In this document: in pieces, positions 27,513 to 36,567 of the stretch
Position numbering within the stretch: the first letter of the stretch is position 1
Layout of the letters: each line of letters starts with the position of its first letter
Source: Sphingomonas sp. IBVSS2
GTDB lineage: Bacteria; Pseudomonadota; Alphaproteobacteria; Sphingomonadales; Sphingomonadaceae
Reading direction: 5' to 3'
DNA length: 64,000 nucleotides
NCBI RefSeq assembly: GCF_002127225.1
Contig: NZ_NFUR01000009.1
Span: forward strand, 1 to 64,000
The notes under the pieces: model-generated
Seen by the model: only the letters and a program-made list of their open reading frames with translations
Told to the model about the DNA's origin: nothing
Database searches by the model: none
Program-made: the position numbers and the translations under genes

Positions 27513-27534
27513 TCGCACTGTTTTATCAGTGCGA
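27513..27534 (-). promoter_or_regulatory. Inverted repeat in the leader of the small secreted protein
   Basis: TCGCACTG and its complement (27513-27520, 27527-27534) flank a six-base A/T spacer, about 25 bases upstream of the ATG. The region 27489-27610 is unusually AT-rich. It could be an operator or an mRNA 5' hairpin. There is no T-tract on the minus strand, so a terminator for the upstream receptor is less likely. Confidence 0.4.
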
Positions 27535-27612
27535 CTCGACTATAACTAATCTGTAATTTTATTCAAGAGTATTCAGATTTAACGTACAATTAATTGCGTT
27601 GAACGGTTCGTC

Positions 27613-30600
27613 TCAGAATCGCTTCATGATGTTGAATCCCACGATGCGGGGATCCAGCGTGAAGACGTTGGTCGTCAGGCCAGTATCATCGGCATTCGTG
27701 AAGAAGTCCGTGATCGGCGTGTTGTTGAAAAGGTTCTTCACGTATAGCTGAAATGTAATGTCAGATTTTGGCCGAGACAAAGTCAGGGCTGCATTTACGT
27801 TGTCCCATGCCTTAAGGCGGTCGTAGGCGGTGTTATAAACGCGCGCATAGCTTTTTGACTGTCGGTAATAGTCACCGCGCAGCGTGAGTTCCCAGTCCCC
27901 GCCATCGAGGAAGAAAGTGTATTGCGCGCCGACATTCGCGGTCCAGCGCGGGGCGTTGGGCAGCTCGTTGCCGGTGAGGTCGGCGGCGAAGCCGCGCCCG
28001 CCATTGGGCGCGCCGCTACCGCCCTGGGCGATGTTCAGGCCGACCGTGCTCGCATTGTAGGGCGCGAACGGATCATAGGTGAAGCCATAGGTGTTGTAGA
28101 GCTTGAACTTGCTGTCCACCGCCGGGTTGTAGGAGCCGATGCGAGTCGCGCCCGGGCAGAGTGCGGCCAGCGCGATCTCGTTGCCCGACGGCAGGACCTT
28201 CTCCACCAGCGCGCGCGGCGCGATGCAGTTCGAGGGGACCTGCAGCCAGGGCCGCAGCACCACCCAGTCCGGATCGCCCTGCGTCCGGTTCATCACGTCG
28301 ATCGACTCCGAGCCCTTTTTCAGCCGCGTCTTGAGCAGGCCGAAATTGCCGTCGATGCGAAAGGCGCGGGAGGGGCGCCATGCCGCCTCCAGCTCCAATC
28401 CCATGCTCGTGGCGCCGAAATTCTCGTTATAGGCAATCCGGTCGACGATCTGCGAGATCTGATAATCCTTGTAATCGTACAGGAATGCCGTGGCGTTCAG
28501 AGTCAGCTTGCGGCCGGCAAAGGCGTTCTTGGTGCCGATTTCGAAGGCGTTGACATATTCCGGCCGAAAGGTCTGCGGCAGGAACTGATACTGCACGATC
28601 GCCGGGTTGAAATCGACGCGGGGCGGATTGACGCCGCCGCCCTTGTAGCCGCGGGCCGCCGAAAGATAGAGGAGCGTGTCGTCGGTGAAGCTGAGCGTCG
28701 GCTTCCAGTCGATCACCGCGCGCCCGGTGAACTTCCCCCATTTCTGGTGGATGTCGGGCAGGGCGGGATAGCCGCTGTTCACCCGGCCGCCGGTGGTGTC
28801 CCCGGGGAACGGCGTACCGGTGCCGCCGCCCAGCAGCAGCTGGCTGGGGATCTGGGTCGAGACCTTCTCGTCCTGCGTGTAGCGCAGGCCGACGGTCAGC
28901 TTCAGATTGTCGGCAGCGTTCCAGTAAAGCTCGCCAAAGGCGGCCTTGCTTTTGATCCGCACGCCATTCTGGCTCAGGAAATAGTTGTGGCCCTGATTGT
29001 CGAGGCTTCCCAGCGGATTGCGGTCGACATAGGGGCATTCGCGCCCTTCGAAGCCAAGGCCGCAGGGCGCGACCGCCGGCTTGAGCGTCGTGCCGCCGCG
29101 GCTGTAATACCAGTCGGCGATCAGGGTGAACATGTTGTTGAAGACGTAGTAATCATCCTTGGATTTGAAATAGAGATAGTTCAATCCAAAGTTGAAATTA
29201 AGTGGTCCGCTAAAGCTCGATTGAAGCCGGAACTCCTGAGACCATTGGCGATTTCGCGAACGACTTATGTCGACCGAGACCATCCGGTCGGAGCAGCCGA
29301 GCTGGGGATCGCAATAGATTCCGCCCGGCGTGGGCAGTTCCGACGTGTCCATGGTCCGGCCGAGCACGTCGAGGAGGAGTTGCGAGGAGTCGTTGAAGAT
29401 CGGGTTGCTGACGAACCGGTTATAGTCCTGCGACGAATAATAGCGGTCGCGGGCATAGGCGGTCTGCGACACCAGCTTCAGCCCTTCGGCGGGCACGAAC
29501 TCGAGGTTGAGCTGGTAGACGTCGTTCGTCGCGCGGAACACCGGGTCGTAGCTGGTCGATATCTCACGCAGGTTCCGCGACTGCGTCACTCCGGCAAAAG
29601 GGTCGGCGTCCTTGAGGACGTTGACGCGCGGGCCGCCGCGCCGGTCGGGGCGGGCGGGGTTCGGCTGGAAGCCGAGCAGGATGTCGGAGGGCACCTTCAG
29701 ATAGACGAGGCTGCGCCCGTTGGGCACGCCATAGGCTGCATCGTCATAGAGCGAGCCCGGCAGGCAACCCTGGCTCAGCTTGCCGCGCAGGCTCGGATTG
29801 GTGATCGTGACGTTGCCGACCTTCGCCGGGCCCGGATCGGTGGTGCACAGCTGCTTGCCCGTGCGCGCCCGGTTGTCGTCCTCGTCGAAATGCTGCCAGA
29901 TCAGGTTCGCGCGAAACCGGTCGCTGGGAATCCATTGCACCGTTCCGCGGGTCGACCACAGGTTGCGCCCGTTGACGTCCCGCTTGGTGAAGCTGTTGTA
30001 GTCGAAGCCCTCGCGGCTGGTCCAGGCGCCGGCGACGCGGATGCCCAGCGTGTCGCCGATCGGAATGTTGAGCATGCCGTTCAGGCGCATCGTGCCGTAG
30101 TTGCCGACCTCGGCCTTCACCTCGGCGCCGAAATGGGCGTCCGGCAGCGCGGGGATCACATTGACCACGCCGGCTGTCGCGTTGCGGCCATAGAGCGTGC
30201 CTTGCGGGCCGCGCAGCACCTCGACGCGGGCCAGATCGAAGAATTCCGATTCGAACAGCCGGTTGCGCACCAGCGGCGTGTTGTTGAAGCTCACTGCGAC
30301 CGCCGGGTCGCTCGACGCCGAAATCGCCTTGGTCCCGATCCCGCGGATCGAGAAATTGTACATGCTGAAATTGCTTTTCGAGAAGGTGACGTTCGGAATG
30401 GCCCGCAGCAGTTCCGAGCCGCCTTCGATCTTCCGGTCGTCGAGCGCCTGGGCGGAGAATGCGGACACCGCGATCGGCACGTCCCGGATCGATTCCTCGC
30501 GCTTCTGCGCGGTGACGATGATCTCGGTCGGGCTATCGTCCTGCGCCACGCCCGGCGCTTCGCTGGTGCCCGAGACCTGGGTGGGCCGGGCGGGGGCGGG

Positions 30601-30942
30601 CGGGGCGCTGGAGGTGGGCGTCACCGCGCCGGCGGCGGGCAGCACCACATAGGTCTTGGCGCCGGTCTGGCGCGCGACCAGCCCCGTGCCCTCGAGCAGC
30701 GCGCCGAGCGCCTGGTCGATCGTCATCTCGCCATGCACGGAGGCGGTGCGCTTCCCGCTGGTATATTTGCGGGCGGCGATGATCTGGATGTCGGCCTGAT
30801 GGCCCAGCGCGACGATGCCGGTTTCCGCGGCCTGCGCCGACACGTCGAAGCTGCGCCGCTGCGCCGAAGCCGCCGGCGCCGTCATTACGAAGATACAGGC
30901 AGTCGCCCCCAACAGGGCGGCACGCCCCCGCATAATCCCCAT
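27613..30942 (-). CDS. TonB-dependent receptor with STN domain (second signalling receptor)
   Basis: A 1109-residue outer-membrane transducer. Signal peptide 1-28; STN domain about 30-85 (FDVSAQAAETGIVALGHQADIQII); Pro/Ala linker; TonB box PTEIIVTAQKREESI; plug with FSIRGIGTK and RVEVLRGPQGTLYGRNATAGVVN; barrel ending GFNIMKRF. The plug wording (QKREESIRDVPIAVSA) is that of the large sphingomonad receptor family resembling FecA/FhuA-like CirA proteins. ATG 30942 has GAGAGG upstream. FecI- and FecR-like genes lie 68 bp upstream on the same strand, so receptor, anti-sigma and sigma factor form one signalling unit. Its substrate is unknown; the divergent dgc operon is the best clue. Confidence 0.92.
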   Translation of the reverse strand: MGIMRGRAALLGATACIFVMTAPAASAQRRSFDVSAQAAETGIVALGHQADIQIIAARKYTSGKRTASVHGEMTIDQALGALLEGTGLVARQTGAKTYVVLPAAGAVTPTSSAPPAPARPTQVSGTSEAPGVAQDDSPTEIIVTAQKREESIRDVPIAVSAFSAQALDDRKIEGGSELLRAIPNVTFSKSNFSMYNFSIRGIGTKAISASSDPAVAVSFNNTPLVRNRLFESEFFDLARVEVLRGPQGTLYGRNATAGVVNVIPALPDAHFGAEVKAEVGNYGTMRLNGMLNIPIGDTLGIRVAGAWTSREGFDYNSFTKRDVNGRNLWSTRGTVQWIPSDRFRANLIWQHFDEDDNRARTGKQLCTTDPGPAKVGNVTITNPSLRGKLSQGCLPGSLYDDAAYGVPNGRSLVYLKVPSDILLGFQPNPARPDRRGGPRVNVLKDADPFAGVTQSRNLREISTSYDPVFRATNDVYQLNLEFVPAEGLKLVSQTAYARDRYYSSQDYNRFVSNPIFNDSSQLLLDVLGRTMDTSELPTPGGIYCDPQLGCSDRMVSVDISRSRNRQWSQEFRLQSSFSGPLNFNFGLNYLYFKSKDDYYVFNNMFTLIADWYYSRGGTTLKPAVAPCGLGFEGRECPYVDRNPLGSLDNQGHNYFLSQNGVRIKSKAAFGELYWNAADNLKLTVGLRYTQDEKVSTQIPSQLLLGGGTGTPFPGDTTGGRVNSGYPALPDIHQKWGKFTGRAVIDWKPTLSFTDDTLLYLSAARGYKGGGVNPPRVDFNPAIVQYQFLPQTFRPEYVNAFEIGTKNAFAGRKLTLNATAFLYDYKDYQISQIVDRIAYNENFGATSMGLELEAAWRPSRAFRIDGNFGLLKTRLKKGSESIDVMNRTQGDPDWVVLRPWLQVPSNCIAPRALVEKVLPSGNEIALAALCPGATRIGSYNPAVDSKFKLYNTYGFTYDPFAPYNASTVGLNIAQGGSGAPNGGRGFAADLTGNELPNAPRWTANVGAQYTFFLDGGDWELTLRGDYYRQSKSYARVYNTAYDRLKAWDNVNAALTLSRPKSDITFQLYVKNLFNNTPITDFFTNADDTGLTTNVFTLDPRIVGFNIMKRF

Positions 30943-31010
30943 GTTTTTCCTCTCCCTTGCGGGCTTTTTTGCGCCCGTTATTCCGCAAGAGTCCCCGGCG
31001 GCGATTTTCC

Positions 31011-31976
31011 TTATTTTCGCGGGCGGCCGAGGCGAATTTCGTTCGGATCGCTCAGGTCGATCGGTACGCCCAGGCTTTCCTGCACGGCCATGGCGAAGCC
31101 TTCGAGGTCGTCGGTGCGCAGCGTGCCGTCGAAGCTTTCCCGGGCGATGCCGGGGTCGACGATGACGAGCTGGCGGCGATTGTAGCGGTTGAACTCCGCG
31201 GCCGCGTCGGCGAGCGTGACGCCGGCAAGGTCGATCTTGCCTTCGCGCCAGGCAAGCGCCCGATAGACCGAGCTCGCGCTCGCAGGCGCGCGGACGACCG
31301 CGGCATCGTCGGCCAGGAAGGCATGCTCGCCCGCGGCGATGCGGATATGCGGCGCGGCGGCGCCGTTCGCCCAGGCTTCCACCACGCCTTCGGTCACGGT
31401 GATGTCGGCCCCTGCCTGGCGGCGGCGGACGGCGAAGGCGGTTCCCACGGCCTGCACGCGGATCTTTCCCGCCTCGACGAGGAAGGGGCGTTTCGAATCC
31501 TTGGCGACCTGGAACCACAGCTCGCCCTGCCGGATCCGGACCAGGCGGCGCGCCTCCTCGAGATCGACCGAGGCCAGGCTGGCGGTGTTGATCACCATCG
31601 TCGAGCCATCGGCCAGCGGCACGCGGCGGATCTCGCCGATCTGCGTGCCATATTCGGTGCCGCGGTCGAGCAGGAACGCCCCGCCTGCAAGCGATGCCGC
31701 GATTGCCGCGCCGCCACCGATCAGGAAACGCCGCCGGCCCGTGCGGGCGCGGTCGATCGGCGCGTCGGCTTCCGCGTCGTCGGCATTGGCCGGGCGCAGG
31801 GGATCGAGCGTCGCCCAGGCCGCCTGGGCCTGCAGCAGCGCGCCCCGCCGCCGCGGATCCACTTCGAGCCAGAGCCCGAGCTCGGCTTCGTCGATGTCGT
31901 TCCATTCGGACCCGTCCATCCGCGCGACCCAGCGCGTGGCTTCGTCCTGGATCTCGCGGGCGCTCTGGTGCGTCAT
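31011..31976 (-). CDS. FecR-like anti-sigma factor
   Basis: A 321-residue regulator. The N-terminal cytoplasmic part has the FecR-type EATRWVARMDGSEW…ELGLWLEVDPRRRGALLQAQAAW. A membrane helix spans about 84-104 and is preceded by a twin-arginine-like GRRRFLIGGG, in keeping with reports that FecR proteins use the Tat route. The periplasmic FecR domain has GEIRRVPLADGSTMVINTAS and GELWFQVAKDSKRPFLVEAG-type segments, followed by the STN-binding C-terminus (DAAAEFNRYNRRQLVI). Its ATG overlaps the sigma-factor stop by four bases. Confidence 0.88.
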   Translation of the reverse strand: MTHQSAREIQDEATRWVARMDGSEWNDIDEAELGLWLEVDPRRRGALLQAQAAWATLDPLRPANADDAEADAPIDRARTGRRRFLIGGGAAIAASLAGGAFLLDRGTEYGTQIGEIRRVPLADGSTMVINTASLASVDLEEARRLVRIRQGELWFQVAKDSKRPFLVEAGKIRVQAVGTAFAVRRRQAGADITVTEGVVEAWANGAAAPHIRIAAGEHAFLADDAAVVRAPASASSVYRALAWREGKIDLAGVTLADAAAEFNRYNRRQLVIVDPGIARESFDGTLRTDDLEGFAMAVQESLGVPIDLSDPNEIRLGRPRK

Positions 31977-32527
31977 GACCGGCGCGCCCCGTCGGCGCGC
32001 GGCGTGCCGGCCTCGAAGCCGTTCAGCCACGCCGTCACCCGGCGATCCTCGTCGCGCCAGACGCGCAGGATCGTCTGGATGCCCTGATGGACGTCGTTCT
32101 CGACCACGCTCTCGCTGACGCCCACGCGGCGCGCGATCTCCTTCTGGGAGATGCCCTCGATCTTGCGCATCTCGACGATGCGCCGGCAGCGTTCGGGCAG
32201 GCCGGCCATGATCGCGCGCAATCGCGCATAGTCCAGCCGGCCCGCGGCTTCGCGTTCGGGCGAGGGGCTGTCGTCGATCGCATAGGTTTCGATCTCGGCG
32301 ATCATGTCGATCGACACGATCCGGCCGCGCTTGAGGCGCTGCAGCAGCAGGTTGCGTACGATCGAGAAGAAATAGGCGCCCGGACGCGTGATATGGTCGA
32401 CCGTGTCGAGCGCGGCGAGGCGGCAATAGGCTTCCTGAACGATGTCATCGATATCCTCCTCCGAAACGCGCGCGCGCACCAGCCATGCCCGTACCGTGCT
32501 CTCGTACGGGATCACCGTTTCCGCCAC
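31973..32527 (-). CDS. FecI-like ECF sigma factor
   Basis: A 184-residue ECF sigma factor. Region 2: VSEEDIDDIVQEAYCRLAALD with RPGAYFFSIVRNLL. Region 4: LPERCRRIVEMRKIEGISQKEIARRVGVSESVVENDV. It is coupled to the downstream FecR gene (ATGA) and heads the unit sigma, anti-sigma, STN-receptor. The first 10 residues (MAETVIPYES) lead directly into region 2, supporting ATG 32527. Confidence 0.9.
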   Translation of the reverse strand: MAETVIPYESTVRAWLVRARVSEEDIDDIVQEAYCRLAALDTVDHITRPGAYFFSIVRNLLLQRLKRGRIVSIDMIAEIETYAIDDSPSPEREAAGRLDYARLRAIMAGLPERCRRIVEMRKIEGISQKEIARRVGVSESVVENDVHQGIQTILRVWRDEDRRVTAWLNGFEAGTPRADGARRS

Positions 32528-32803
32528 CCACGTCGCCCTCAGGCGGCGTCGTTCGAAGTTCGCCTCCTTCTTCGTCGTGCCTCTCCTGCTTTTTTGTTCT
32601 TTTCTACGCGGCTTCTTGTCGTCCGTACTGCACAGATACCTGACCAGTGAATTTCCTTATTGCAACCCGCGGTATTTTTACGCGGCACGCATCTCAACTC
32701 CGCCTGTCCATAACGAATGGTTATGCTGCAGCGCGGCCTTCGAACGTGGCGCCGGCCCGTGTTTCGGCAATCATGCGATCCGCGGCATCAATCGGGGTTT
32801 TCA
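32528..32803. promoter_or_regulatory. Divergent control region between ECF sigma gene and the dgc operon
   Basis: This 276-bp gap has two low-GC blocks (32580-32610 and 32650-32730). It contains a perfect inverted repeat, CATAAC-GAATG-GTTATG, at 32709-32725, about 80 bp before dgcN. The five-base-arm repeat CCGCG…CGCGG lies at about 32671-32689. The CATAAC repeat is a plausible operator for the dgc operon, but no regulator gene with a known matching site is present. Promoter boxes are not assignable. Confidence 0.4.
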
Positions 32804-33841
32804 ATGATTGCCAGTCCTTATCTCCTGTATCTCGGCCATTCGAACGACGAGGTGGGCATCAAGACCTCTCGCGGGCTGGCGGTGTTCCGGCCGGACGATT
32901 GCGTCGGCGAATTTCGGCACGACGATTGCGGATTGACGCTCGACCTGCCGCGCATGGGCTTTGCGGAGGCGGTTGCCGCCGGGGCCAGGACCCTGGTGCT
33001 CGGCATCGCCAATGCCGGCGGCCGGATGAGCGCCGACCTCGTGGCCGATGCCATCGCGGCGATCGAAGCGGGGCTCGACGTGGCGTCCGGCCTGCACCAC
33101 CGGCTGCGCGAGGAGCCGGCGATCGTCGCGGCGGCGGCGCGCCATGGGCGCAAGCTGCACGATGTGCGCGATCCCCGGCCCGGCATCCCCGTCGGCAATG
33201 GCAAGCGGCGCGCGGGCAAGCGACTGCTCACCGTCGGCACCGATTGCTCGGTGGGCAAGATGTACGCGACGCTCTGCCTCGAGCGCGGCATGCGCGCGCG
33301 GGGCATGGCCGCCGATTTCCGCGCGACCGGCCAGACCGGTATCCTGATCGCGGGCAGCGGCGTGCCGCTCGATGCGGTGATCGCCGATTTCATCTCGGGC
33401 GCGATCGAGGACATCTCGCCCGCGCGCACCGATGACGGCTGGGATCTGATCGAGGGGCAGGGTTCGCTGTTCCACCCCTCCTTCGCGGGCGTCTCCACCG
33501 GCCTGCTGCACGGTGCGCAGCCGGCGGCGCTGGTGCTCTGCCACGATCCGATGCGCGCCCATATGCGCGGCCTGCCGCATTATCCGGTGCCGGGGCTCAG
33601 GGAGACGCTGGAGGCCAATCTGGCCGTCGCGCGCCTCACCAGCCCCGAGGTCCAGGCGGTCGGCGTCGCGCTCAACACGTCCAAGCTGCCGCGCGCGGAA
33701 GCGGAGCGGCTCTGTGCCGAGACCGCCGATGCGCTCGGCCTGCCCTGCACGGACCCCTTCGCCATGGGTGTGGACTCCATCATCGACAGGATCGACCAAT
33801 GTTTCGAAGCCTCGCCGCGCGTAGCGACGCTTTCGCTCTAG
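32804..33841 (+). CDS. dgcN: D-glutamate N-acetyltransferase DgcN (DUF1611 family)
   Basis: A 345-residue cytoplasmic protein of the DUF1611 family. An N-terminal Rossmann-like domain (SPYLLYLGHSNDEVGIKTSRG… IANAGGRM) is followed by a P-loop-type core, TVGTDCSVGKMYATL. DFRATGQTGILIAGSGVPLDAVIADFISGA and EGQGSLFHPSFAGVS are hallmark family segments. In the described D-glutamate pathway of marine proteobacteria, DgcN acetylates D-Glu to N-acetyl-D-Glu. The assignment rests on family plus the adjacent dgcA, which overlaps its end by 43 bp. It lacks a signal peptide. ATG 32804 is chosen because the conserved fold starts immediately after it; a GGGG run precedes it. Confidence 0.85.
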   Translation: MIASPYLLYLGHSNDEVGIKTSRGLAVFRPDDCVGEFRHDDCGLTLDLPRMGFAEAVAAGARTLVLGIANAGGRMSADLVADAIAAIEAGLDVASGLHHRLREEPAIVAAAARHGRKLHDVRDPRPGIPVGNGKRRAGKRLLTVGTDCSVGKMYATLCLERGMRARGMAADFRATGQTGILIAGSGVPLDAVIADFISGAIEDISPARTDDGWDLIEGQGSLFHPSFAGVSTGLLHGAQPAALVLCHDPMRAHMRGLPHYPVPGLRETLEANLAVARLTSPEVQAVGVALNTSKLPRAEAERLCAETADALGLPCTDPFAMGVDSIIDRIDQCFEASPRVATLSL

Positions 33842-34788
33842 CCACGCCCTTCCGCATCTCGCGGGGCGTGAAGACGGTCGCCGATGTGGTGACCGTCTCG
33901 ATCGCGGCCGAGGGCGCGGTCGGGTGGGGAGAGGGGGTGCCCTATCCGCGCTATGGCGAGTCGATCGCGGGCGCCCTGGCGGAGATCGCGGCGGTGCGCG
34001 GCGCGATCGAGGGTGGCGCCTCCCGCGAGGAACTGCTCACCCTGATGCCGGCCGGCGCGGCGCGCAACGCAGTCGATTGCGCGCTGTGGGACCTCGAGGC
34101 GAAGCTGGCCGGGCGCAGCGTGACCGAGTTGCTCGGCATGGCGCCGCTGGGGCCGACCGCGACGGCCATGACCGTCAGCCTGGATACGCCCGAGGCAATG
34201 GCGGCGGCGGCCCGGCGCCTGGCGGACGTGCCGCTGATCAAGATCAAGGTCGATCGCAGCGACCCCGAGGCCCAGATCCGCCGCGTGCGCGAGGTGGCGC
34301 CGGGGCCGCGCGTGATCGTCGACCCGAACGAGAGCTGGACGATCGCCGAGATCGAGCGGCTGCAGCCGATGCTGGTCGAGCTGCGCGTCGATCTGCTCGA
34401 ACAGCCGCTGCCGGCGGGGGAGGATGATGCGCTGGAGGGGTTCGCGCCGCTGATCCCGATCGCGGCGGACGAATCCGCGCACATCGCCGACGATGTCGCG
34501 GCGCTCGCGGGCAGATATCAGGTGATCAACATCAAGCTCGACAAGACGGGCGGCCTCACCGGTGCGCTCGCGCTGGCGGAGGCCGCCGCGGCGGCCGGGC
34601 TCGGCGTGATGACGGGCAGCATGATCTCGACCTCGCTGTCGATCGCGCCCGCGCTGGTGATCGCCGCCCGTTCGGGTTTCGTCGATCTCGACGGGCCGCT
34701 GTGGCTGGCGGAAGACCGGCCGGGCGGCGTGCGTGGCGAACGGGGCGTGCTGTCGCCGCCGGAACCCGGATTCTGGGGAGCGCCATAG
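33799..34788 (+). CDS. dgcA: N-acetyl-D-glutamate racemase DgcA / dipeptide epimerase-like enolase
   Basis: A 329-residue enolase-superfamily protein of the L-Ala-D/L-Glu epimerase group. The first catalytic lysine pair is K148/K150 (LIKIKVD), metal ligands are D175 (VDPNE), E201 (LEQPLP) and D224 (ADES), and the second catalytic lysine is K249 in NIKLDKTGG. The 20s loop reads TPFRISRG. In the dgc pathway it converts N-acetyl-D-Glu to N-acetyl-L-Glu. On its own it could be read as a muropeptide dipeptide epimerase; the neighbouring dgcN decides for DgcA. The start lies inside dgcN (43-bp overlap), and the conserved N-terminal strand begins at once, so this start is credible. Confidence 0.85.
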   Translation: MFRSLAARSDAFALATPFRISRGVKTVADVVTVSIAAEGAVGWGEGVPYPRYGESIAGALAEIAAVRGAIEGGASREELLTLMPAGAARNAVDCALWDLEAKLAGRSVTELLGMAPLGPTATAMTVSLDTPEAMAAAARRLADVPLIKIKVDRSDPEAQIRRVREVAPGPRVIVDPNESWTIAEIERLQPMLVELRVDLLEQPLPAGEDDALEGFAPLIPIAADESAHIADDVAALAGRYQVINIKLDKTGGLTGALALAEAAAAAGLGVMTGSMISTSLSIAPALVIAARSGFVDLDGPLWLAEDRPGGVRGERGVLSPPEPGFWGAP

Positions 34789-34823
34789 CCGGAAGCAACA
34801 GGCAACAAGGGGAGAGGCGTCGG

Positions 34824-36464
34824 ATGGTTCGGGGTGGAAAGCTGAAGATTGGCGTGGCGGCGGGCATCCTGCTGGCCACCGCCGCCGGAGTTGCCCTCGC
34901 ACGCGGAGGCGGTCCGGAACCGGGCGCCGACCTGATCCTGCGCGGCGGCACCATCTATCCGGGCAATGCCGCGCCGTTCAAAGGCGATGTGGCGATCCGC
35001 GGCGATCGCATCGTCTATGTCGGGCCCAGGGCGCAGGGCAGCGCCAGGAGGATCATCGATGCGACCGGCCTGATCGTCGCGCCCGGCTTCATCGACACCC
35101 ACACCCATGTGAACGGCGCCCTGGCGTCCGGCGATCCCGCGGCGCGGCTGGTGCTGCCGTTCCTCACCCAGGGCGTGACGACTGGCTTTATCGGCGTGGA
35201 CGGCGGCGGCGACCCCGATGTCGCCCGGACCTTCGGCCGCGAAAAGGGAGGCTCGGGCGGTGACGGAGAGGCCGCGCTGGGCCAGTCGAGCCGCGATTAT
35301 GGCATCAACTTCGCCACCTATGTCGGCCTGGGCGCGGTGCGGCTGAAGGTGATCGGCCCCGACGATCGCGCGCCGACCCCGGAAGAACTCGCCCGGATGC
35401 AGGGTCTGGTCTCCACGGCCATGTGCCAGGGCGCCCTCGGCCTCTCGACCGGCCTGTTCTACGCCCCCCAGAGCTTCGCCAGGCGCGACGAGGTGGTGGC
35501 GCTGGCCCGGGTCGCCGCGGAGAAGGGCGGCATCTATGACAGCCATCTGCGCGACGAATCCTCCTACACGATCGGCCTGAAGGGCGCGGTGGCGGAGGCG
35601 ATCGAGATCGGGCGCGAGGCCGGCATCCCGGTGCACATCGCCCATATCAAGGCGCTGGGCGTCGACGTGCAGGGTCAGGCCGGGGCGATCATCGCCCAGA
35701 TCGAAGCTGCCCATAAGGCCGGGCAGGTGGTCCATGCCGATCAATATCCCTGGTCCGCCTCGGGGACCGGGCTGTCGGCGGCGCTGATGCCGCGCTGGGC
35801 GCAGGATGGCGGCCGCGCCGCGATGCTCCGGCGCTTCGACGACCCCGCCGCGATGGCGCGGATGCGGCCGGAGATCGCCGACAATCTGCGCCGGCGCGGC
35901 GGCCCCGCGTCGCTGCTCATCACTTCGGGCCCGGCCGATGCGGAGGGCAGGACGCTCGCGCAGATCGCCACGAGCACCGGCGCCGACCCGATCGACGCCG
36001 CCATCGCGATCCTGCGGAAGCGCGAGGCGGGCGTGGCGTCGTTCAACCAGAGCGAGGCGGACATCGCCGCCTTCATGCGGCAGCCCTGGGTAGTGACGAG
36101 CTCGGACGCGTCGCAGGGGCATCCGCGCTATTATGCGTCCTTCGCCCGCAAATACGCGACCTATGTGAAGGAGAAGCAGGTCATCGACTTGCGCGCCTTC
36201 ATCGATCGCAGCACCGCCGTGACGGCGGCGATGTTCGGCCTGGAGGGGCGGGGCCAGCTCAAGGCCGGCGCCTTTGCCGACGTCATCGCGTTCGACCCCG
36301 GCAGCTTCGCGCCGCGGGCCGATTATGTCCATCCCGCGCGGTTCTCCACGGGCATGCGCACCGTGATCGTCAACGGCGTGGTCGCCATCGACAATGGCGC
36401 ACCCACCGGTGCCGCCGGGGGCCGCCCGCTGCCGCGCCAGCCAAGGCCGGGGAGCTGCCGATAA
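34824..36464 (+). CDS. Secreted N-acyl-D-amino-acid deacylase (amidohydrolase superfamily), copy 1
   Basis: A 546-residue metal-dependent amidohydrolase with a signal sequence (about 1-27), so probably periplasmic. The D-aminoacylase layout is present: N-terminal beta-domain ADLILRGGTIYPG, metal-binding APGFIDTHTHVNG, SHLRDESS, HIAHIKALG, and the late catalytic Asp in VTSSDAS. The C-terminal segment FADVIAFDP closes the composite beta-domain. Family members release D-amino acids from N-acyl-D-Glu, -Asp or neutral residues; the exact specificity is not visible. GGAGAGG precedes ATG 34824. It follows dgcA by 35 bp in the same operon. Extracytoplasmic release of D-Glu followed by cytoplasmic DgcN/DgcA would avoid a futile cycle (inference). 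Confidence 0.85.
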   Translation: MVRGGKLKIGVAAGILLATAAGVALARGGGPEPGADLILRGGTIYPGNAAPFKGDVAIRGDRIVYVGPRAQGSARRIIDATGLIVAPGFIDTHTHVNGALASGDPAARLVLPFLTQGVTTGFIGVDGGGDPDVARTFGREKGGSGGDGEAALGQSSRDYGINFATYVGLGAVRLKVIGPDDRAPTPEELARMQGLVSTAMCQGALGLSTGLFYAPQSFARRDEVVALARVAAEKGGIYDSHLRDESSYTIGLKGAVAEAIEIGREAGIPVHIAHIKALGVDVQGQAGAIIAQIEAAHKAGQVVHADQYPWSASGTGLSAALMPRWAQDGGRAAMLRRFDDPAAMARMRPEIADNLRRRGGPASLLITSGPADAEGRTLAQIATSTGADPIDAAIAILRKREAGVASFNQSEADIAAFMRQPWVVTSSDASQGHPRYYASFARKYATYVKEKQVIDLRAFIDRSTAVTAAMFGLEGRGQLKAGAFADVIAFDPGSFAPRADYVHPARFSTGMRTVIVNGVVAIDNGAPTGAAGGRPLPRQPRPGSCR

Positions 36465-36567
36465 GCGACTGACGGGAACCGCAGGAAGGAGCCGATGCGG
36501 TGCAGCCGGAGCAACCGGCGCACGAATGGCATCATCGCTCGACTACACCGAGGAAGGGGAAGAAATC

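Noticed and set aside
23393..32527. A lasso-peptide cluster, since FecI/FecR/TBDR units and small ORFs occur beside such clusters in sphingomonads.
   Set aside because: No asparagine-synthetase-like cyclase, no transglutaminase-like leader protease and no S9 isopeptidase are seen, and the small ORFs lack a recognisable core.
33799..34788. Reading the enolase-family protein as a muropeptide L-Ala-D/L-Glu epimerase.
   Set aside because: The fold alone would allow it, but the overlapping DUF1611/DgcN gene and the deacylases make the DgcA role more likely.
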